From Pyrenula massariospora (taxonomy: Eukaryota > Ascomycota > Eurotiomycetes > Pyrenulales > Pyrenulaceae), in contig JAGFMI010000025.1 of NCBI GenBank assembly GCA_021030905.1, forward strand, positions 372,001 to 436,000: a DNA stretch of 64,000 nucleotides, read 5' to 3'. Shown piece by piece: positions 21,694 through 34,786 of this stretch (position 1 is the first letter of the stretch; each line of letters starts with the position of its first letter). The notes below the pieces were generated by a model. It was not told the origin of the DNA, made no database searches, and was given only the letters and a program-made list of their open reading frames with translations. The position numbers and the translations under genes are program-made.

Positions 21694-24600
21694 TTATTCC
21701 CCGTCCCTCCCCAAATCCAACTTCTGAATATCCTCCTCCACGCTCAAGATCCCCAGCGCCCAATGCACCCGCGCATTTGCATTTGTGTTGATAAAGCGCC
21801 GCTCATGATTGATCATCGACGGCGCGCCCTCTTCCTCCACCTTTTCCTTCCCCTCCTCGCCTTTCCCGGCATCCTCTCCCTCCCCCTGCCCCTCCCCATC
21901 CCCACCAACCACCTCAACATCCTCCTCCGCATCCACGCTCCTCTCCCCCACCAAGATCCCCACCCGCCCCTCCCGCATCCTCTTCTCCCTCTCCCTCCCC
22001 GCCACCCTCTCATCCCGATTCCCCCGATCCATCGTCGGCGCATACCGCGGCCCCCGCCCCACCTTCCCCATCCGCTCCCACGTCACCTCGCACCCCGCCG
22101 CGATCGCCGCGCTACTCTGCCACCCGGTCAGCCTCGCAATATCCCTCAACTTCGCGATCGTCCACCCTCTTTGCCCCGGGTCCTGGAACTGCACCGCCGC
22201 AAAGAAGAGCGGGAAGGTGGACTCGATCAGCGCGGCGCCGAGGCTGGGGTTGAGCGACCCGGACCGCAGCGAGTCGCGTTGAGGGTAGTACAGCCCTGCG
22301 CAGATCTTGCCGATGTTCTGGGCAAAGGCCATGGTGTGGGGCGCGGTCATGCCCGCCGCGATCATGGCTGCAGGGTGTTGGTGAGGGTGCATGCGTGCGA
22401 GGAGGATGCGGCCGGCGTAGTACAGGGTCCAGACGCAGGCGATATGGTGGGTGCGGTATTGGAGGGCGGGACCGAAGGGGGTGGCGATTGGGGGTGCAGC
22501 GTCCGGGGCGAGGGGGTGGTATTCAGGGGTTAGGGCGTGGAGGTAGAGGTCGAAGGCGGCGGCGATGGAGGCGTGTTCTTGGAGTGCGGCTTCGAGATCG
22601 GATTCTAGGTCGGCGGTGGGGTCGTCGGTGGATTCGGAGGGTTGAGGAGTGAAGTCTGGGTTGGATTGGGAGGATAAATCGTCAGCGGATTCGTAGGCAG
22701 AGTAGAGGCCAGGATCGTTGAGGTTGTTGGTCATGGTTGTGAAAGCGGCAGGCATCCGAATGGGCCCTGGAGGCGGAGGCATCATCCCGTACATTGGCGG
22801 CTCACCGGGACCGGCACTAGGTGCAGTAGGTGCGCCTGTTGGCATACGGGGTGGCGGTCCGGGTTGTCCAGCATTGGACGGTGGTCCGCCGTTCATCGTT
22901 GTTGCAGCGGGATTGGAGCCACTGTGGGCCTGTGACGGTGGTGGGTCTTTCGTTCCTGTTGCACTTGTTTTGCTGCCAGTGCTTGTACTGGATCCCTGCT
23001 GACCTGTAGATGTGCCTTGAGGTGGGCCGAACATGCCAGGAGCAGGCTTCCATTGACCGCCATTAGCTGCAATATATTTTCGCTTCCTAATTTGATCCTT
23101 CGCACCGAAGTCGGTCAGTCGGGCTATCAACAAACACAGATGGTCATAGGTCGCGTATATTGCGTCAAGCCGACCGATTCGCCCCCTTGGCGGGCAGTAT
23201 ATCCAATGCTCATATGGCATGAGGAGCCGATTGCCACTTATCATACTTTGGAAGACATCTTGCTTGCAGTACCACCAATACAGGTCTGCTTGCGTTTTGT
23301 AATTCACAACATCTTTGGATGTGAGGTCTTCCCTGGGGTAGTAGGACGGCCCGTTCGTCTGCCACTGCTCGTCATACCGCACGTGAAATCCAGTCAGACC
23401 CGAGACAAGATCTTGATCGATGTCCCAGTCTTTGTCTGGCAGGAGCTCATCCGGGACTCCAGACGCGGCATATGGATCACCATATCCGACTTCCCTGGCG
23501 ATCGCTATTCGAGCTTTAGCCTGAGCCCTCATGCGCCGGATCATGCGCGTTCTCCCGGCAAAGTCAATCTCCATGACCAGAATCTTCGAGCCTGCAAGAT
23601 GGATGCTCCACTTTGAGTGCTCTGCACACATGACTTCGTAGAAGCAAATTGCAAGGCTGGTTGCTAACGTTGTTACTTCATGCCTTCTTTTTGGCAACCC
23701 GATAAGTCGCCCAACTCGGCGTAGTGCATACTGAAAATGTTTGATCGAGGGACCAGCTGAGGTACCTTGGAGCTTGGATATGTGTAGGGCCGCAAGAGCA
23801 AGGATGGCGTGCATGAGGGGTGGATGGTTCAAGGCCATTGTTGGTAAGGTATATGTCCACAACGCTTGCTGAGAAATGGGAATAGGTAAACCAGAAAACA
23901 TCATGGACGGGTTGGCTATAGACCTTTCGTAGATGGAGAGACTAGGTCCCGTTGAAGTAACGAAATGACAAAATATTCTCGCTGTCTTCTCGTCTGTAAG
24001 TGGAGACACTGAGTGCCCTGGCCGATAAGTAGCCAGTACATTTGGCTCGTTCAGAAAAGTGGTGAACGTTCTGTATTTCCTTTCATCTTGACTGGCATGT
24101 ACGGTGAGCAGTAAGCCAAGGTCATTCTTTGCTTGGACAGGTGAAGTTGGAGGGCTGTGGACAACATCCATTTCCACGTCGAATGGGTCATCATCGTCAT
24201 CATCTTCATCCATGGTTGCCGAATCAGGCAGCTGTGCCACGGGGAAGCTGTTGGATATTGGAAGAGTCATGTCAAAAGAAGCGCGCTCTGGGAAGCCAAA
24301 GCTATTGAAATCTGTACGTTCTGTAGAGTAGTTTCAGCAATCATGAACCAAGACATCATCAAGCTACGCTCCTTACCTGCACGATGGACTTTCTCATTCT
24401 TCATCGCATGTATCTGGGCTTGGATATCGACATAGTCTGAAAAATCGGTGGAGCCTGGCTGGCTACGATTGGATGCTTGCTGATGCGATCCACTGGCATG
24501 AAAATCCTCCGTCGTGGAGTCTCGTCGTCCAGGAAGTTGGGTAGTACTTTGTCCAGAGCCTTGCGACGTCTGGCCTGAGGGCGAATCTGAGGAATGTCTA

Positions 24601-25127
24601 GTTCCGGAAACGGAGGCTTGGTGGCCGTATTCTTGAGCTTGCATTGAAGGATCCCAGACTGCGGTAGATCGTGCGATGGCGTTGCTCTGCGGTACGGGGA
24701 CCAAGTTTCCTGCAGCATCGTACTGCAATCCATAGCCCAGAGGCTGACCAGGCATTGGCTGAAGCGGACGTGGCGCAATGGGATGAAGAGCCGCACCAGG
24801 TCCCGACCCGACACCTGGACCATAGAAAACGCCATCGCTGAACGGATCCTGCTGATCGAATGGCCCTGCAGGCCCAAATGCCCCAGCCGGGCGTTTGAAG
24901 ATGACACGCTGGTTGTAACCTTCGCAAAGCCTCTTCGACTTGATGCAATTGTTGCAGACGGGCTTCTCCTCGCCGCATTTGATGCGGCGCTTTCGGCAAG
25001 TTAGACATCCAGTCTTGGTTCTCTTCTTCGACAGCCTCTGAGCAAGTCGAGCGGCATTATCGGACGGGTTAGCTGATTCACCCGCATCTGGGGCGTCCTG
25101 CTGTTGATCGTCAAAGGTTTCTGTCAT
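21694..25127 (-). CDS. Zn2Cys6 transcription factor with fungal-specific regulatory domain
   Basis: Two exons (25127-24377 and 24320-21694; donor GTAAGG, branch GCTGAA, acceptor CTACAG) encode 1,125 residues. Cysteines 41, 44, 51, 58, 61 and 68 form a perfect CX2CX6CX6CX2CX6C zinc cluster (GCLTCRKRRIKC ...), which binds CGG-type DNA half sites. A Gln/Ser/Pro-rich linker follows. An acidic stretch (MDEDDDDDDPFDVEMD) comes before a long helical region of the fungal-specific transcription factor type, with an inserted Pro/Gly/Ser-rich disordered segment near its middle. The ATG at 25127 was chosen because the frame upstream has no other ATG. The C-terminus is highly charged. The target pathway is not evident, and no metabolite cluster adjoins it. 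Confidence 0.85.
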
Positions 25128-26440
25128 CTCCAAATTGGGGTTCTTTTAGAGCCAATTGGGCTAATGAAGGAAACGCTAGGTCCAAAATAGAGAAACAGGC
25201 TGCCTTATCATCTCTGAATTGTCGCGTCGGCTTGGATAACCTTCCACCGTCTGCTGAGGCAGCGAGGTCTCGTCTCGGACTTGTCGCGCCAGGGATCGTG
25301 TGTACTCGTGAAAAAGTGGGAGATTGGAGCAGGCGCATTTATTTAATTCGGATCATTCTTAAAAAGTCGAATTCCGTTCGTGTAAGAGGATATTGCAAGC
25401 ACATGCAAAGTCGTTGAATTTAATAATCGCAATGAACATTCATCATAATTATGGCGTTTCGGCTCACACAGTAGCCGCCAGTGGATTGAGCGTCCGAGGA
25501 TGGTCTCTGATCCCAATACTTGCCTTGAAGGCGCACCGCAGCGGGTATTGTCAAGGGTACTAGGATTCCTCGGATCTTGTGGGACCAAATAAGCATGTCC
25601 AAGCCCAGGGGGTTACTGCACAATGCACGATGGTCGTCAAAAGCTTCCCACCCCTGCGAGAAGTAGGAGAAGAAGAGGAAGGACGTGCAAGAGTCGCGGC
25701 CGAGAAGGTGAGGAATTCCTCCGAGCCTCAAATCCAGCAGCCGGCGCTCGGGCCAGCCATCACAAATGCTTGGCATCTTGCGTCAAACCTTCCGAAACCC
25801 AGCCTGCCAATCATCCTTCTCACTAAGCATCGACCCCCCGCGATGACTAGGACAATAGGGTGAAGGGGCGGTCCGAAAATAGGCCCAAGGTTTGAGAAAC
25901 GGCCTCTAAATGAACGGTCCGGGTGGGAAGGATTCGTGAAAATGGCCCCCGCAAGGACCAAGATGATGGAAACCGTCTGAAATCGTGCAGGGGCGTTGAG
26001 ATCTGGCATGAGAATCTCGATACGAAATGCACAACATACCTCGGAGCCTGTCAAGATGTCATTGTGGTCATTGGGCCGGAACATGAAAGTCAATATGCAT
26101 AATACAACGTCCTATTCATGGGCAAGGAAAATTATCTGAGTAAGATATGAGAAATCCGGGGATCGACGAAAAGTCCTGCATGGGATCTTACCGGCTAACG
26201 GTGATACGCCTGCATCTGACTCTGTACGGAAGCTACTCCTACGCTTACTGCTCACCTGGTTAACAAGGGTTTGAAGTTACATTTGGGTATCGACTCCCAT
26301 AAATCGGGCCTGGTAAAGGCTGCCCATGGTCTTGGGATGCTACGGTCGAGCCGGTTTCATGGACAACCAAGATTGAGTTCAATGACCTTGTAAGGCCCAT
26401 GGATCGGCAATTGCCCCATCGCCAAACCTTGAAAAAGCTA
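25128..26440. other. Long upstream region of the Zn2Cys6 regulator
   Basis: About 1.3 kb between the start of the regulator and the stop of RRP8, both on the minus strand. Short open frames such as 25420-25776 have no family resemblance. An A/T-rich stretch at about 25328-25345 could serve as a core promoter. Nothing else was recognised. Confidence 0.45.
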
Positions 26441-28111
26441 TCACCGCATCTTATAGACACACGGCTTCAAGACCCTGCCCTCATCCTCAACCGACAGGTT
26501 CAGATCTCCCTCATTCTCGATAAATCGTCTCTTTCCCCGATCATCCGCGCTGACTCTCTCGTATTTTGCTCCTGTCCATTTCATGCCCGTCCACTTGCCC
26601 CGACTCGGTATTCCGGCCTTGACAAATACCATGCTCACAAACATCTTGTTTCGGCGGTCAACCGACTCTGGCCGTAGAATGAATCCGCGGCGTTGAAAGA
26701 CTCCTACAAAGGCAGAGATGTCTGTCTGATCTGCTGTTTCAGGGTCGTGGTTGTCTTCTGCATAGATCTCATGGTTCGGTATCTCATCTTCACCTACAAT
26801 CAATTCATGCTGCATCTTTTTCTTCTTGTCCTGCTTTTCCTTCCTTCTTGACGTAGACCCTTGATTGGTAGCCCCACCCCTCTTGCCCTTATCTACCCTT
26901 CCAAACCGGCTCTTCACCTCACTAACCCAGCACTCTCCCCTCCCATCACCCCTCAACACTCTCCACGCCTCCTCCACAAACTCAACCCAGTTCGTCCCCA
27001 TCAAGCTCAAGCAGAACACCGCGATGTCAACCTCCCCATCCTTCAATGGCAAAGCGGAAATATCCGCCTTCGTCACCCCCGGGCTCTGCGAATGCAAGTC
27101 GAAATTCCGAAACCGGAGCTGCGTTTTCTTTGCCTCCGCCTGTAATGCCTGCGAGAGCTTCGCGTCTCCACATCCAAGATCGGCGATAGTACAAGTGCCG
27201 TTCGGTCGACGTGGTAGAGATGAAGTCGATGAGACCTTCTGTCCCACATCATTCCTTCCGCCGAGCTTGAATTGAACTTTCGCTCTGCTTCTAATTGTAG
27301 AGATATATATGTTCACTGGGTTTTCAGGCCAACTGTCTTTGACCTGTTGGGCAAAGCCGGCATGGTAATCTGCATAGAGTTCCGGGGAAGAGGAGAATAG
27401 AGAAAGTGCTTCAGAGGATGGCGTCTTGTAGAGGGTCTCGTTGAGATGACGGAAGCGGGCGGAAATTAGACGTGAGCGCATAGTCTGCTGTAGGGGAGTG
27501 AGGGATGACGGAGGCTTCACAACTGGTTGCCTGGCAGGGACTGCATCTTGGACTTTTTGTGCCGTAGGGTTCGAGGTGTCTCTATCCTGTGCCTCGCCGT
27601 GATTCTTCTTATGCTTCTTTCTCTTCTTTTTAAAAGAATCCCCATGGGCCGCCTCAACGTCTCGAGGCTGCGTTTCAGGCCGCGGGACATGGATAGTAGT
27701 CTGTGATTTGCCGGTAGTCTTGTCCCTCTTCCTTTTCTTCTCATCCCTAGGCGCTTTCGCAAATGGTTCTTCAGATGCCTGGTCTCTTGAAGAAGCTTCT
27801 GTCCCACGTATGCTCTGGCCGTTCTGATGTCCCATGGCAAGATCTGCCGCCGCACCAACTCTCGGCCTTATATCACCTTTATCTTTCTTCCTTCTCTTCT
27901 TCCCTCCTCTATATTCATCTGGTTTCTTTTGAGGATCGAAATGCTTGTTCCATAGCTTCTCCAAGTTATCCGCCGTGACGTTCACCTTCCCGTCCCTCTT
28001 CCTCTTATTGCTCTTCCTCGTTTCTCCTTCATCCCTCCGACGCTCTTCTTTCGACGACTTCTGTGTGACTAGGTTATCTCCTGACACGGACCATCCGGGC
28101 ACGGCGAACAT
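26441..28111 (-). CDS. RRP8: 25S rRNA adenine-N1 methyltransferase
   Basis: One exon of 556 residues. Residues 1-200 are a disordered, lysine-rich nucleolar-type extension with many KKRK patches. The methyltransferase domain starts near PSSLTPLQQTMRSRLISARF, a conserved Rrp8 entry motif. It has the SAM-binding motif IADLGCGDAKL at about 309-319, then FDLHSQ, and AVFCLSLMGTNWVEFVEEA followed by WRVLRGDGRG. It ends with FQRRGFILRPESVDRRNKMF. The yeast protein makes m1A645 in helix 25.1 of 25S rRNA during 60S assembly. The N-terminal extension carries the basic localisation signals and varies freely between species. An insert of basic residues after SEVKSRF lies in the usual variable loop. Confidence 0.95.
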   Translation of the reverse strand: MFAVPGWSVSGDNLVTQKSSKEERRRDEGETRKSNKRKRDGKVNVTADNLEKLWNKHFDPQKKPDEYRGGKKRRKKDKGDIRPRVGAAADLAMGHQNGQSIRGTEASSRDQASEEPFAKAPRDEKKRKRDKTTGKSQTTIHVPRPETQPRDVEAAHGDSFKKKRKKHKKNHGEAQDRDTSNPTAQKVQDAVPARQPVVKPPSSLTPLQQTMRSRLISARFRHLNETLYKTPSSEALSLFSSSPELYADYHAGFAQQVKDSWPENPVNIYISTIRSRAKVQFKLGGRNDVGQKVSSTSSLPRRPNGTCTIADLGCGDAKLSQALQAEAKKTQLRFRNFDLHSQSPGVTKADISALPLKDGEVDIAVFCLSLMGTNWVEFVEEAWRVLRGDGRGECWVSEVKSRFGRVDKGKRGGATNQGSTSRRKEKQDKKKKMQHELIVGEDEIPNHEIYAEDNHDPETADQTDISAFVGVFQRRGFILRPESVDRRNKMFVSMVFVKAGIPSRGKWTGMKWTGAKYERVSADDRGKRRFIENEGDLNLSVEDEGRVLKPCVYKMR

Positions 28112-28689
28112 ATCCAGCTATGCCCAGCACCAGATTGTCAGGTGGGTAGATTTGCGAAAATATTGATGGTTAAACTTGATCAAGTGCGGGGGAGCTTGGG
28201 CCACTGACCTCGGCCCCTAAAAAGCTAGGGCCGCTTGAGGCTGAGCACGGGGATCATAAGGCTGAACCCTCGTGTTAAGAATCACGGAAACACTTGTTCT
28301 GGTAATAGGACATTTCTATATTAAGCCGCTCTGGTGGATGAAAGTCTCAAACCGGACATGTCAATATTCTTTTAGACTAGAATAGGGGTATCTAATATGT
28401 TGAAATTCTTCTACTCCTTGACATGCAAATCCATACTTTTGGTCTGGTCCCAAATAGATGGCCTGTTGAAATGCGGCCCAATAATTCATATCTTCATCTC
28501 ACGTTACCCTCTATTCAGTCATATAACCAAGCGCCATATCTAAAACGCCGTTCCCAGATGTAAAAGTGTTACCTTCGTCTTTAGGTTGGGCAATTTGGCT
28601 GTAAAAGTGTAAATACGGAGCTTTTCGGAAAATGTTGAATGATGCCCAATCCAAGAACGCGGATCCGTTTCCACAAAGAATGCTTGACA
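28112..28689. other. Intergenic between MET13 and RRP8
   Basis: About 580 bases: the 3' flank of MET13 and the promoter of RRP8, both on the minus strand. Nothing further was recognised. Confidence 0.5.
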
Positions 28690-30666
28690 TTAATTCCGTA
28701 ATGGGCTCTTCATTCGTTCTTCCGCCTTCGTAATATGAGACCTTTCGCCATTGACCACTGGGTCTCCGACAGCAGCCGAGCTTGTCTTGTCCGATTTCTG
28801 GGTTGTCTCGCCGTTGACGGCTGGTATCGCGCCCTCGACATTTAGATCCATGTCTGGCGTTTCGAGATCTCTGAAGACGTCATAGATGCGCTGCCCTTCA
28901 TGGAAATCATTGTCGACCAAGTTGACGAGCCACCACTGGTCGATAACACTATCGATGAGCCTCCTGCTCGCACTTTCGGGAGGGTAGCATTTCGACCAGT
29001 CTTCACCTAATCGGAAAGCTTCGTCCTTCCAGGCAAGGAAGCTAACGGTCTCCACGATAGTAGGTTGTACGATCTCGCGGTTAGGGAATATTCCCCAAGT
29101 CACAGCGTTTGGACCTTCGTCTCGAGTATTGGTTTTCAATTCACCTTCTCTGTTGACTGCATAATACGTAAAGTCTCTGTTCTTCGAAACTCGATCCAAA
29201 ACCGTGTCGATCAAGGCCGGTGACACCAGAAGCTCCAAATAAGCTTTCTGATAGACGAAGCCATTCGGCGGACCCCAACCATGAACCTGATGTGACGAAG
29301 AGGCTCCGTCAACTGCTGGCTGAGAATTGATGGTCAAAAGACATCGTCGATTCAAATCTACCAACGCTGGTTGGATGGAGTCTGCTTCTGGAGCGATGGC
29401 GGATTCGCTCCATGGGAGACGGTCAAGGTCCTTCGACATGTAGCGCAAAAACAGCTTTGACAGATCGCGAAGGGAGACGGGTGTTCCCCATAGCTTGATG
29501 TTCTGTTCATTGCTTCCCTTGAGACCAATCCCATATGCGTCTAACTCTCCAAAGGCAGGAGACCTGGAATCACCCCACCGACCGTTAGGAAACTCGTCCC
29601 AGTCTTGAGTTCTTGCAATGTAGCTATGATTTCGATTCCTCCAAAAGATCGGCCGAACATCTTCTTCACGCCTTCTCAAGCCAAGAGATTGTCGCCACGG
29701 GAGCGGCTTCTTCAGTGGTGACGACGTTGTTGGCGTGAGCCCAAGCTCTTCCAGAACCATGCGTGTAGCCTGTGCGAGATTCATGGTATAGCTGGGAAGA
29801 TTAGACAAAAATGACGGGTACTATTCGCCCTTATTGACTCACAAATGAAGATGTATTATTCCTGCATTGATGATCTTGCGGCACATCTCTGCTACCAGGC
29901 TCTTTCCAACTTCTCTAACAGCAGCATCGTCGTTCTTAATAGGCTCCAGAGCCTGAGTCCAGCTGTCTGGGACGTGGCAATTCGACCATTGAGCGCGTCT
30001 CACAAAGGCCTGATGCGTGTGTATCGGCATAATACCTGGTATGATAGGCACTGTAATGCCCTTTGCCTTGCATTTCTCGACCCAGGTGAGAAAGTTATCC
30101 ACATCATAGAACATTTGAGTCACAACAAAAGTGCCGCCGGCGTCAATCTTCTCTTTTAGATGGTCAATCAAGACATCGGTATCTCGATTATCATCACAGC
30201 CCTCGGGATATCCAGCAACGCCAATATCAAAGTGGTTCCCGTATCTGCTTTTGATGTACTTGACCAGGTCTTTAGCGTATTGAAATCCCCCTTCCACCGC
30301 ACTCCAGGCTTCCTTTTCTCTCGGTGGATCCCCTCGCAAGGCAAGAATATTTGTGCACCCTGCCTTGTAAGCTTGTTCAAGAGCTTGATCAACCTTGTCT
30401 TTCCCCATGTCGGTACAGGTTAAATGCATGCATGTTTCGAGGCCATACAGAGACTGTGCAACGCTAACCATCTCACAGGTCAGCTGAGAGTGTCTGCCCC
30501 CAGCACCCCATGTAATATCGATAAATGCAGGCCCAAAGTCGTGCATGCGGTCCATCCGGTCGTAGAGATTCTGCACACCTTGGGCGGTCTTAGGAGGGAA
30601 GAACTCGAAGGAGAACATGGGTTTGCCTGAGGCGTGGGCCTCGGCGAGCTTGTCTTTGATATGCAT
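28690..30666 (-). CDS. MET13: Methylenetetrahydrofolate reductase
   Basis: Two exons (30666-29843 and 29791-28690; donor GTGAGT, acceptor TTCCCAG) encode 641 residues. The catalytic barrel holds FSFEFFPPKTAQGVQNLYDR (18-37), IDITWGAGG, MHLTCTDM, NILALRGDPP and GGTFVVTQMFYD, which carry the catalytic Glu and the FAD- and folate-binding residues. The intron falls just before FYTMNLAQ, at the end of the barrel. The C-terminal half (from about 300) is the eukaryotic regulatory domain, which binds S-adenosylmethionine in the enzyme class. The enzyme reduces 5,10-methylene-THF to 5-methyl-THF for methionine synthesis. The AQGVQNLYDRMDRM start fits the Met13 rather than the Met12 paralogue. A splice-acceptor-like sequence sits 17 bases upstream of the ATG, so the 5' UTR may contain an intron. 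Confidence 0.95.
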
Positions 30667-32266
30667 CGCGAAGTGGAATACCTGTACATTAGAAATTAGC
30701 TCATAGTTGTAAGTGACGCAAATGTGGATGGGGGTTCGAAGTTAACCGCGCTCTTCTGCACAAGAAGATGGGTTGAATAGGCGGCTGAGAGTAGGCTGTG
30801 CGTAATGCAAACATGAGCTGTTGAAGCTTACATGTGATTGCAGGAAAAGGATCTTCTTTTCATGTATCCATTGTCAGACATTAGAGAACAAACTCCTCCT
30901 CACCGTCCACCGATCATTCAACGTAACGAATTCGAGCCCACCGGTCCGCCAATTGCCGCAACATGAACCACTAGGACTCCTAGCTAGTTGTAGACAGGGA
31001 AAAAGACCGTTGGGTCAATTAGAGCAGAGAGAGAAAGAAGGTCAGGCTGGGCCAAAGCGTGTGGGAAGGATTGGCTCCCAAGTCCGTAAGACTCGGCGAC
31101 TTCTCCAGCTCTGATAGTGGGGGAAATGTTCCGGAGACAGACGGTGAAGCACGGGCGGATGCTCTTCCCGAGATGACGTTCTAAATGCGAATCGCGGGGT
31201 CTAACCATAACATCTTCCTATCAAAGACATGAAAATGGAGTGATTTTATGAAGACCTATGCAACGATAGCTTCGACCGCAGAGAAGAGGGTTTCACAACC
31301 CTAACGATGAGTACCTTGGTGGTAGAATGTTAGGGTGAGCTGAAGAAAGAGATCATAATTCTACCCTAGTCCTATATGTCCAAGCAACCTTTCTATACAT
31401 GTTCGCGCGGGAACACTTCTGACAGCTCTGGCTTTCCGGATGAGCCAGTCAGAGGGCTACGATTGGACTGATGGAGGGCACAAGTGTGAGGACCTCAAAT
31501 GCGACAATGAAAGTGTAGTAAGGGGAGCGTGTTGGATAGATTGTAGACAGAAATCGTGCTTTTCTCAAAAGCCACCTCGCTGCAAATGTTCCACAAGTGA
31601 TTCTCGCCATTGATCATCATGAGAGTACTAGATGGCTATGTGCATCAAGCGCGATGCGTCACTAGAAGAGGGAAGTTATTGTTCCTATATACCTTTTCCA
31701 GTAGCTGGTAGCTGCAGATTGCAATGTGATACTGAGTCTGGGATGGAGTGAACGCTCTATGAGTTCCGGCGGAAACATTACAGCCTCACTTTCCGGGATG
31801 CGGAGAGCTATCGATGAGTCTGGTCTTTCTTAATGACGGCTAATAGAGCCTATCCTAGACGTTTTATGCATGTTGAACGTTGCCTCTTAGCAAATCCAGC
31901 CTTTCAAAAGCCTTTGAACGCGCATATCTGAGTAAATACCTAGGATGGCATATTTGGCCAAAGTTGGTCTCCAACAAATATCGCTCATGTTTCTTGGTTA
32001 AAGAGAGTCCGCTTGCTTTCAACAACCATTCCCATCAAACATGAATTACTCAAGGGTCCCGCACATCCGATGTTCTGGTCGCTCAGACAACGTCCTGCTC
32101 ATGCTTCATGTGCTCGACGCTGAGCTGACCGGCTCATGGAACTTAGATTGATCCGATGACAGTGCGGGATAGAGAACGTGCTTCGCTTCGAACCTAATCA
32201 TCAGCATGGGGTTCAGTACTGATCATCTAGGTCGAAATGCCATCAATTAAAAAAAAGCTGCTCGTC
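30667..32266. other. Intergenic, no gene recognised
   Basis: About 1.6 kb between the start of MET13 and the stop of the next minus-strand gene. Short open frames near 30,821-31,208 have no family resemblance. No repeat or RNA gene was recognised. Confidence 0.45.
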
Positions 32267-34786
32267 TTAAGGGAGATCTGCCCCAACTGCTCCCTCAACT
32301 TCATGGCCCCCCGTCTCTTTAGGGGACGGACCATACGGATATTGTTCGTCATGGACTTGACCTTCACTGTCAACGCCAGTTGTCTCACCACTTTGCAGTT
32401 GCTGAATCTTATCAGTTGTTGCCGCAATGCATGTCCTAACCAGAACTCGGCTCTTTCCAGAGAAACGCAGCTCATCATCGGACAGAGGGGCACTACCTCG
32501 ATTTCCCCCTTCTTGACTCTCCACTTGAGTGGAACTCGATCCAGCCCCCGCAGCCGTATCGTCGTCGTCTTCATCTTCAGACGGGACCGTCAACCGCGGG
32601 TGCTTGGGATCGCTAATGTCCAGTCTTGCAAGTAACTGGTCTTTGTCGACCGTTGGAGTAGCGCCAACCCCAGAGCAATCGTACCACGTACCAATTCCGA
32701 GTTCTTCATGCGCAATGCGTTGCATCTGCAGGACATGGTTGGTGGACCATTCAAGGCGTGAGTATTTAGTTATACGGCGACGACGCTCGATCAAGTCTAT
32801 GAGGCGCTCGAGAGTATATGCCAAGAGAACAATAGTACCGCCCATAGCTAGGAGAAGGGCAAGCCCGAGGACGGAGAAATTGGTATACGATGAGGACCGG
32901 ATTTTCTGTGAGCCATCAGCCTCGAGTTCTGACTCAGAAGCAGAGATATCCATTCCAAGCATCTTCGGAACATGGTCGCTCATAATTTTAAGGACCTGCC
33001 AATGTCACATCGACTTCCATTGGGCTATCCGCTGGAGGAACGTTTCAAAGACTGAGGGACAAGAACTGTTGTACATACCTGATTCTTGCAAAGATATCTT
33101 TGCTCTTCCGTCTCCGGGGCCGCCCAAAAATACTTAAGTATATTGGGATCACTAGGCTTCATGCTGGATGCTACAACATTTTGGATAGAGGTGAGGGCTA
33201 CATTGTGTAGATTCTCAACTTCCAGCTGCCACTGATTATCTGGGAGCGGACCTTGAATACCACCATTCATACTGTACTTCGATTTCAGTGATGCCGCCAT
33301 CAACCCGCTGAAAACTTGTTGAATGTCCACAAAGGTATTCGTAACCCATGGAATGATGCTATAGGCCTTATCAGTTTTGGGTATACCAGGATCAACGAGA
33401 TCTTCGTAGCCACCAGAGATAATGCAGTCTTGGCCCATGGGGGTACTAGGATTACAGAACTCGTAGTGTGCTTTACATCCAAGCGTTGATCCGGCTTCGT
33501 CTGCAAAGTATAGTGGTGTACTCCCACCACGGATGGATGTGGCACTCTTTGCAGTTCTCAGAAATCTGTGAGCAGCATACCAGTCGTCGTTGACCTCGCT
33601 TGTATAAAGAACCCTGTTCGCGGCCAAGACCATCAGGAACAGATCGCTATCCCTTGTAGTTGGCGCGAGTTCATCAATCGGTAGGAAATTTCCAAAACTA
33701 GGGTAGGGGGACCCATGGTAAGTATAAGCTGCTGAACTACTTCATGATATTAGTCTTGGTACAAGTATCGATCTAGGGCTCCTAGACTCACGCTACAAGG
33801 TAATTATCGAACACTGCAGTATTGTCCTCCCACAGAAATTGAGACGTGGAGGGTATTTGAAACTGATAAGTAAAGTTTAGGTCCTTGATGCTAGAGTCGT
33901 TTCGATTTGCACGTCCGTAGAAATATCTCATATAGGAGATATCGCTAGAATAATTATAGGTCTGTCGATATCCTTCCGTAGCTAATGGTGCGCAGTGATT
34001 AATTATTCTCAGACTATACTGAAGATGTGGTGGTACGTTGAAACCGAGATCAGAGCCTATAGAGAGGTATCCTGTGTCGAGCTTGACGTTTCTATCGTCA
34101 TGGCGGCAAATTTTACCTGTGAACGGACAAGTTGCATTGCGATCCACCGAAGTAGACAGTTGCCTTTTAACGAAGAGATCGCACCCATCCGCGTCTGATA
34201 TGTTCGTATAGCACGTCTGGACATAATTAGCCCACGAATTAAGCAGCTTAGCAATATAGGGATTGAATATATTTTGAATCATATCCCAATTAACAGCGTG
34301 TGGGTCACCTGGATAAATTTGCCCACAAGAATTCCCAGTGACAAGTACTTCATTACCCATTCCTGAGCTGATTCTAGGAGAAATTATACCGGTTATCGCG
34401 AAGACTGCGGTGCTTAAAGCAGCTAAGGTAATAAGCGGTAGAACTCGATAAAATGGTTGATTAGCCTTGCGGCGCCATGCCCACAAAATAGAGAGGAGAT
34501 TGAAGAAGCTGTCAGTTCCGTTGCTCGAATTCCGTAAAACTGCCTGGACTTGGTGGTAGAGTCCATCCCGCCGCTTTGGAGAAGAGAGTAACTGATGTAA
34601 GATGAAGCTCAAAATTCGCCAAAAGCACGTTCCAACGAACGTAAGGAAGATGGCCAGGAAAGCAGTTAGAAAGGCTCCATTCCTGTGAGTTAGAGTGAGC
34701 GTTACGCCCGCTATTGGCCCATGTGACCAATTTGTCCAGACACCAAGGTAGACCGGGACATCTGTAGTGGCTCCGAGATTAGACAT
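32267..34786 (-). CDS. Fungal multi-domain membrane protein with large lumenal/extracellular region
   Basis: Three exons (34786-33792, 33736-33079, 32995-32267) encode 793 residues. The introns have GTGAGT and GTATGT donors. The frame is open upstream to 34861, but the ATG at 34786 (MSNLGATTDVPVYLGVWTNW) matches the usual start of this family as I know it. Hydrophobic segments lie near 30-55 and 118-140, and one more follows a long loop (FSVLGLALLLAMGGTIVLLA, about 590-610). The loop of roughly 430 residues has many cysteines and N-glycosylation sequons, so it probably faces outside. The C-terminal 170 residues are acidic and disordered. I know this architecture only as conserved hypothetical proteins of Pezizomycotina. 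No function can be assigned. Confidence 0.7.
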
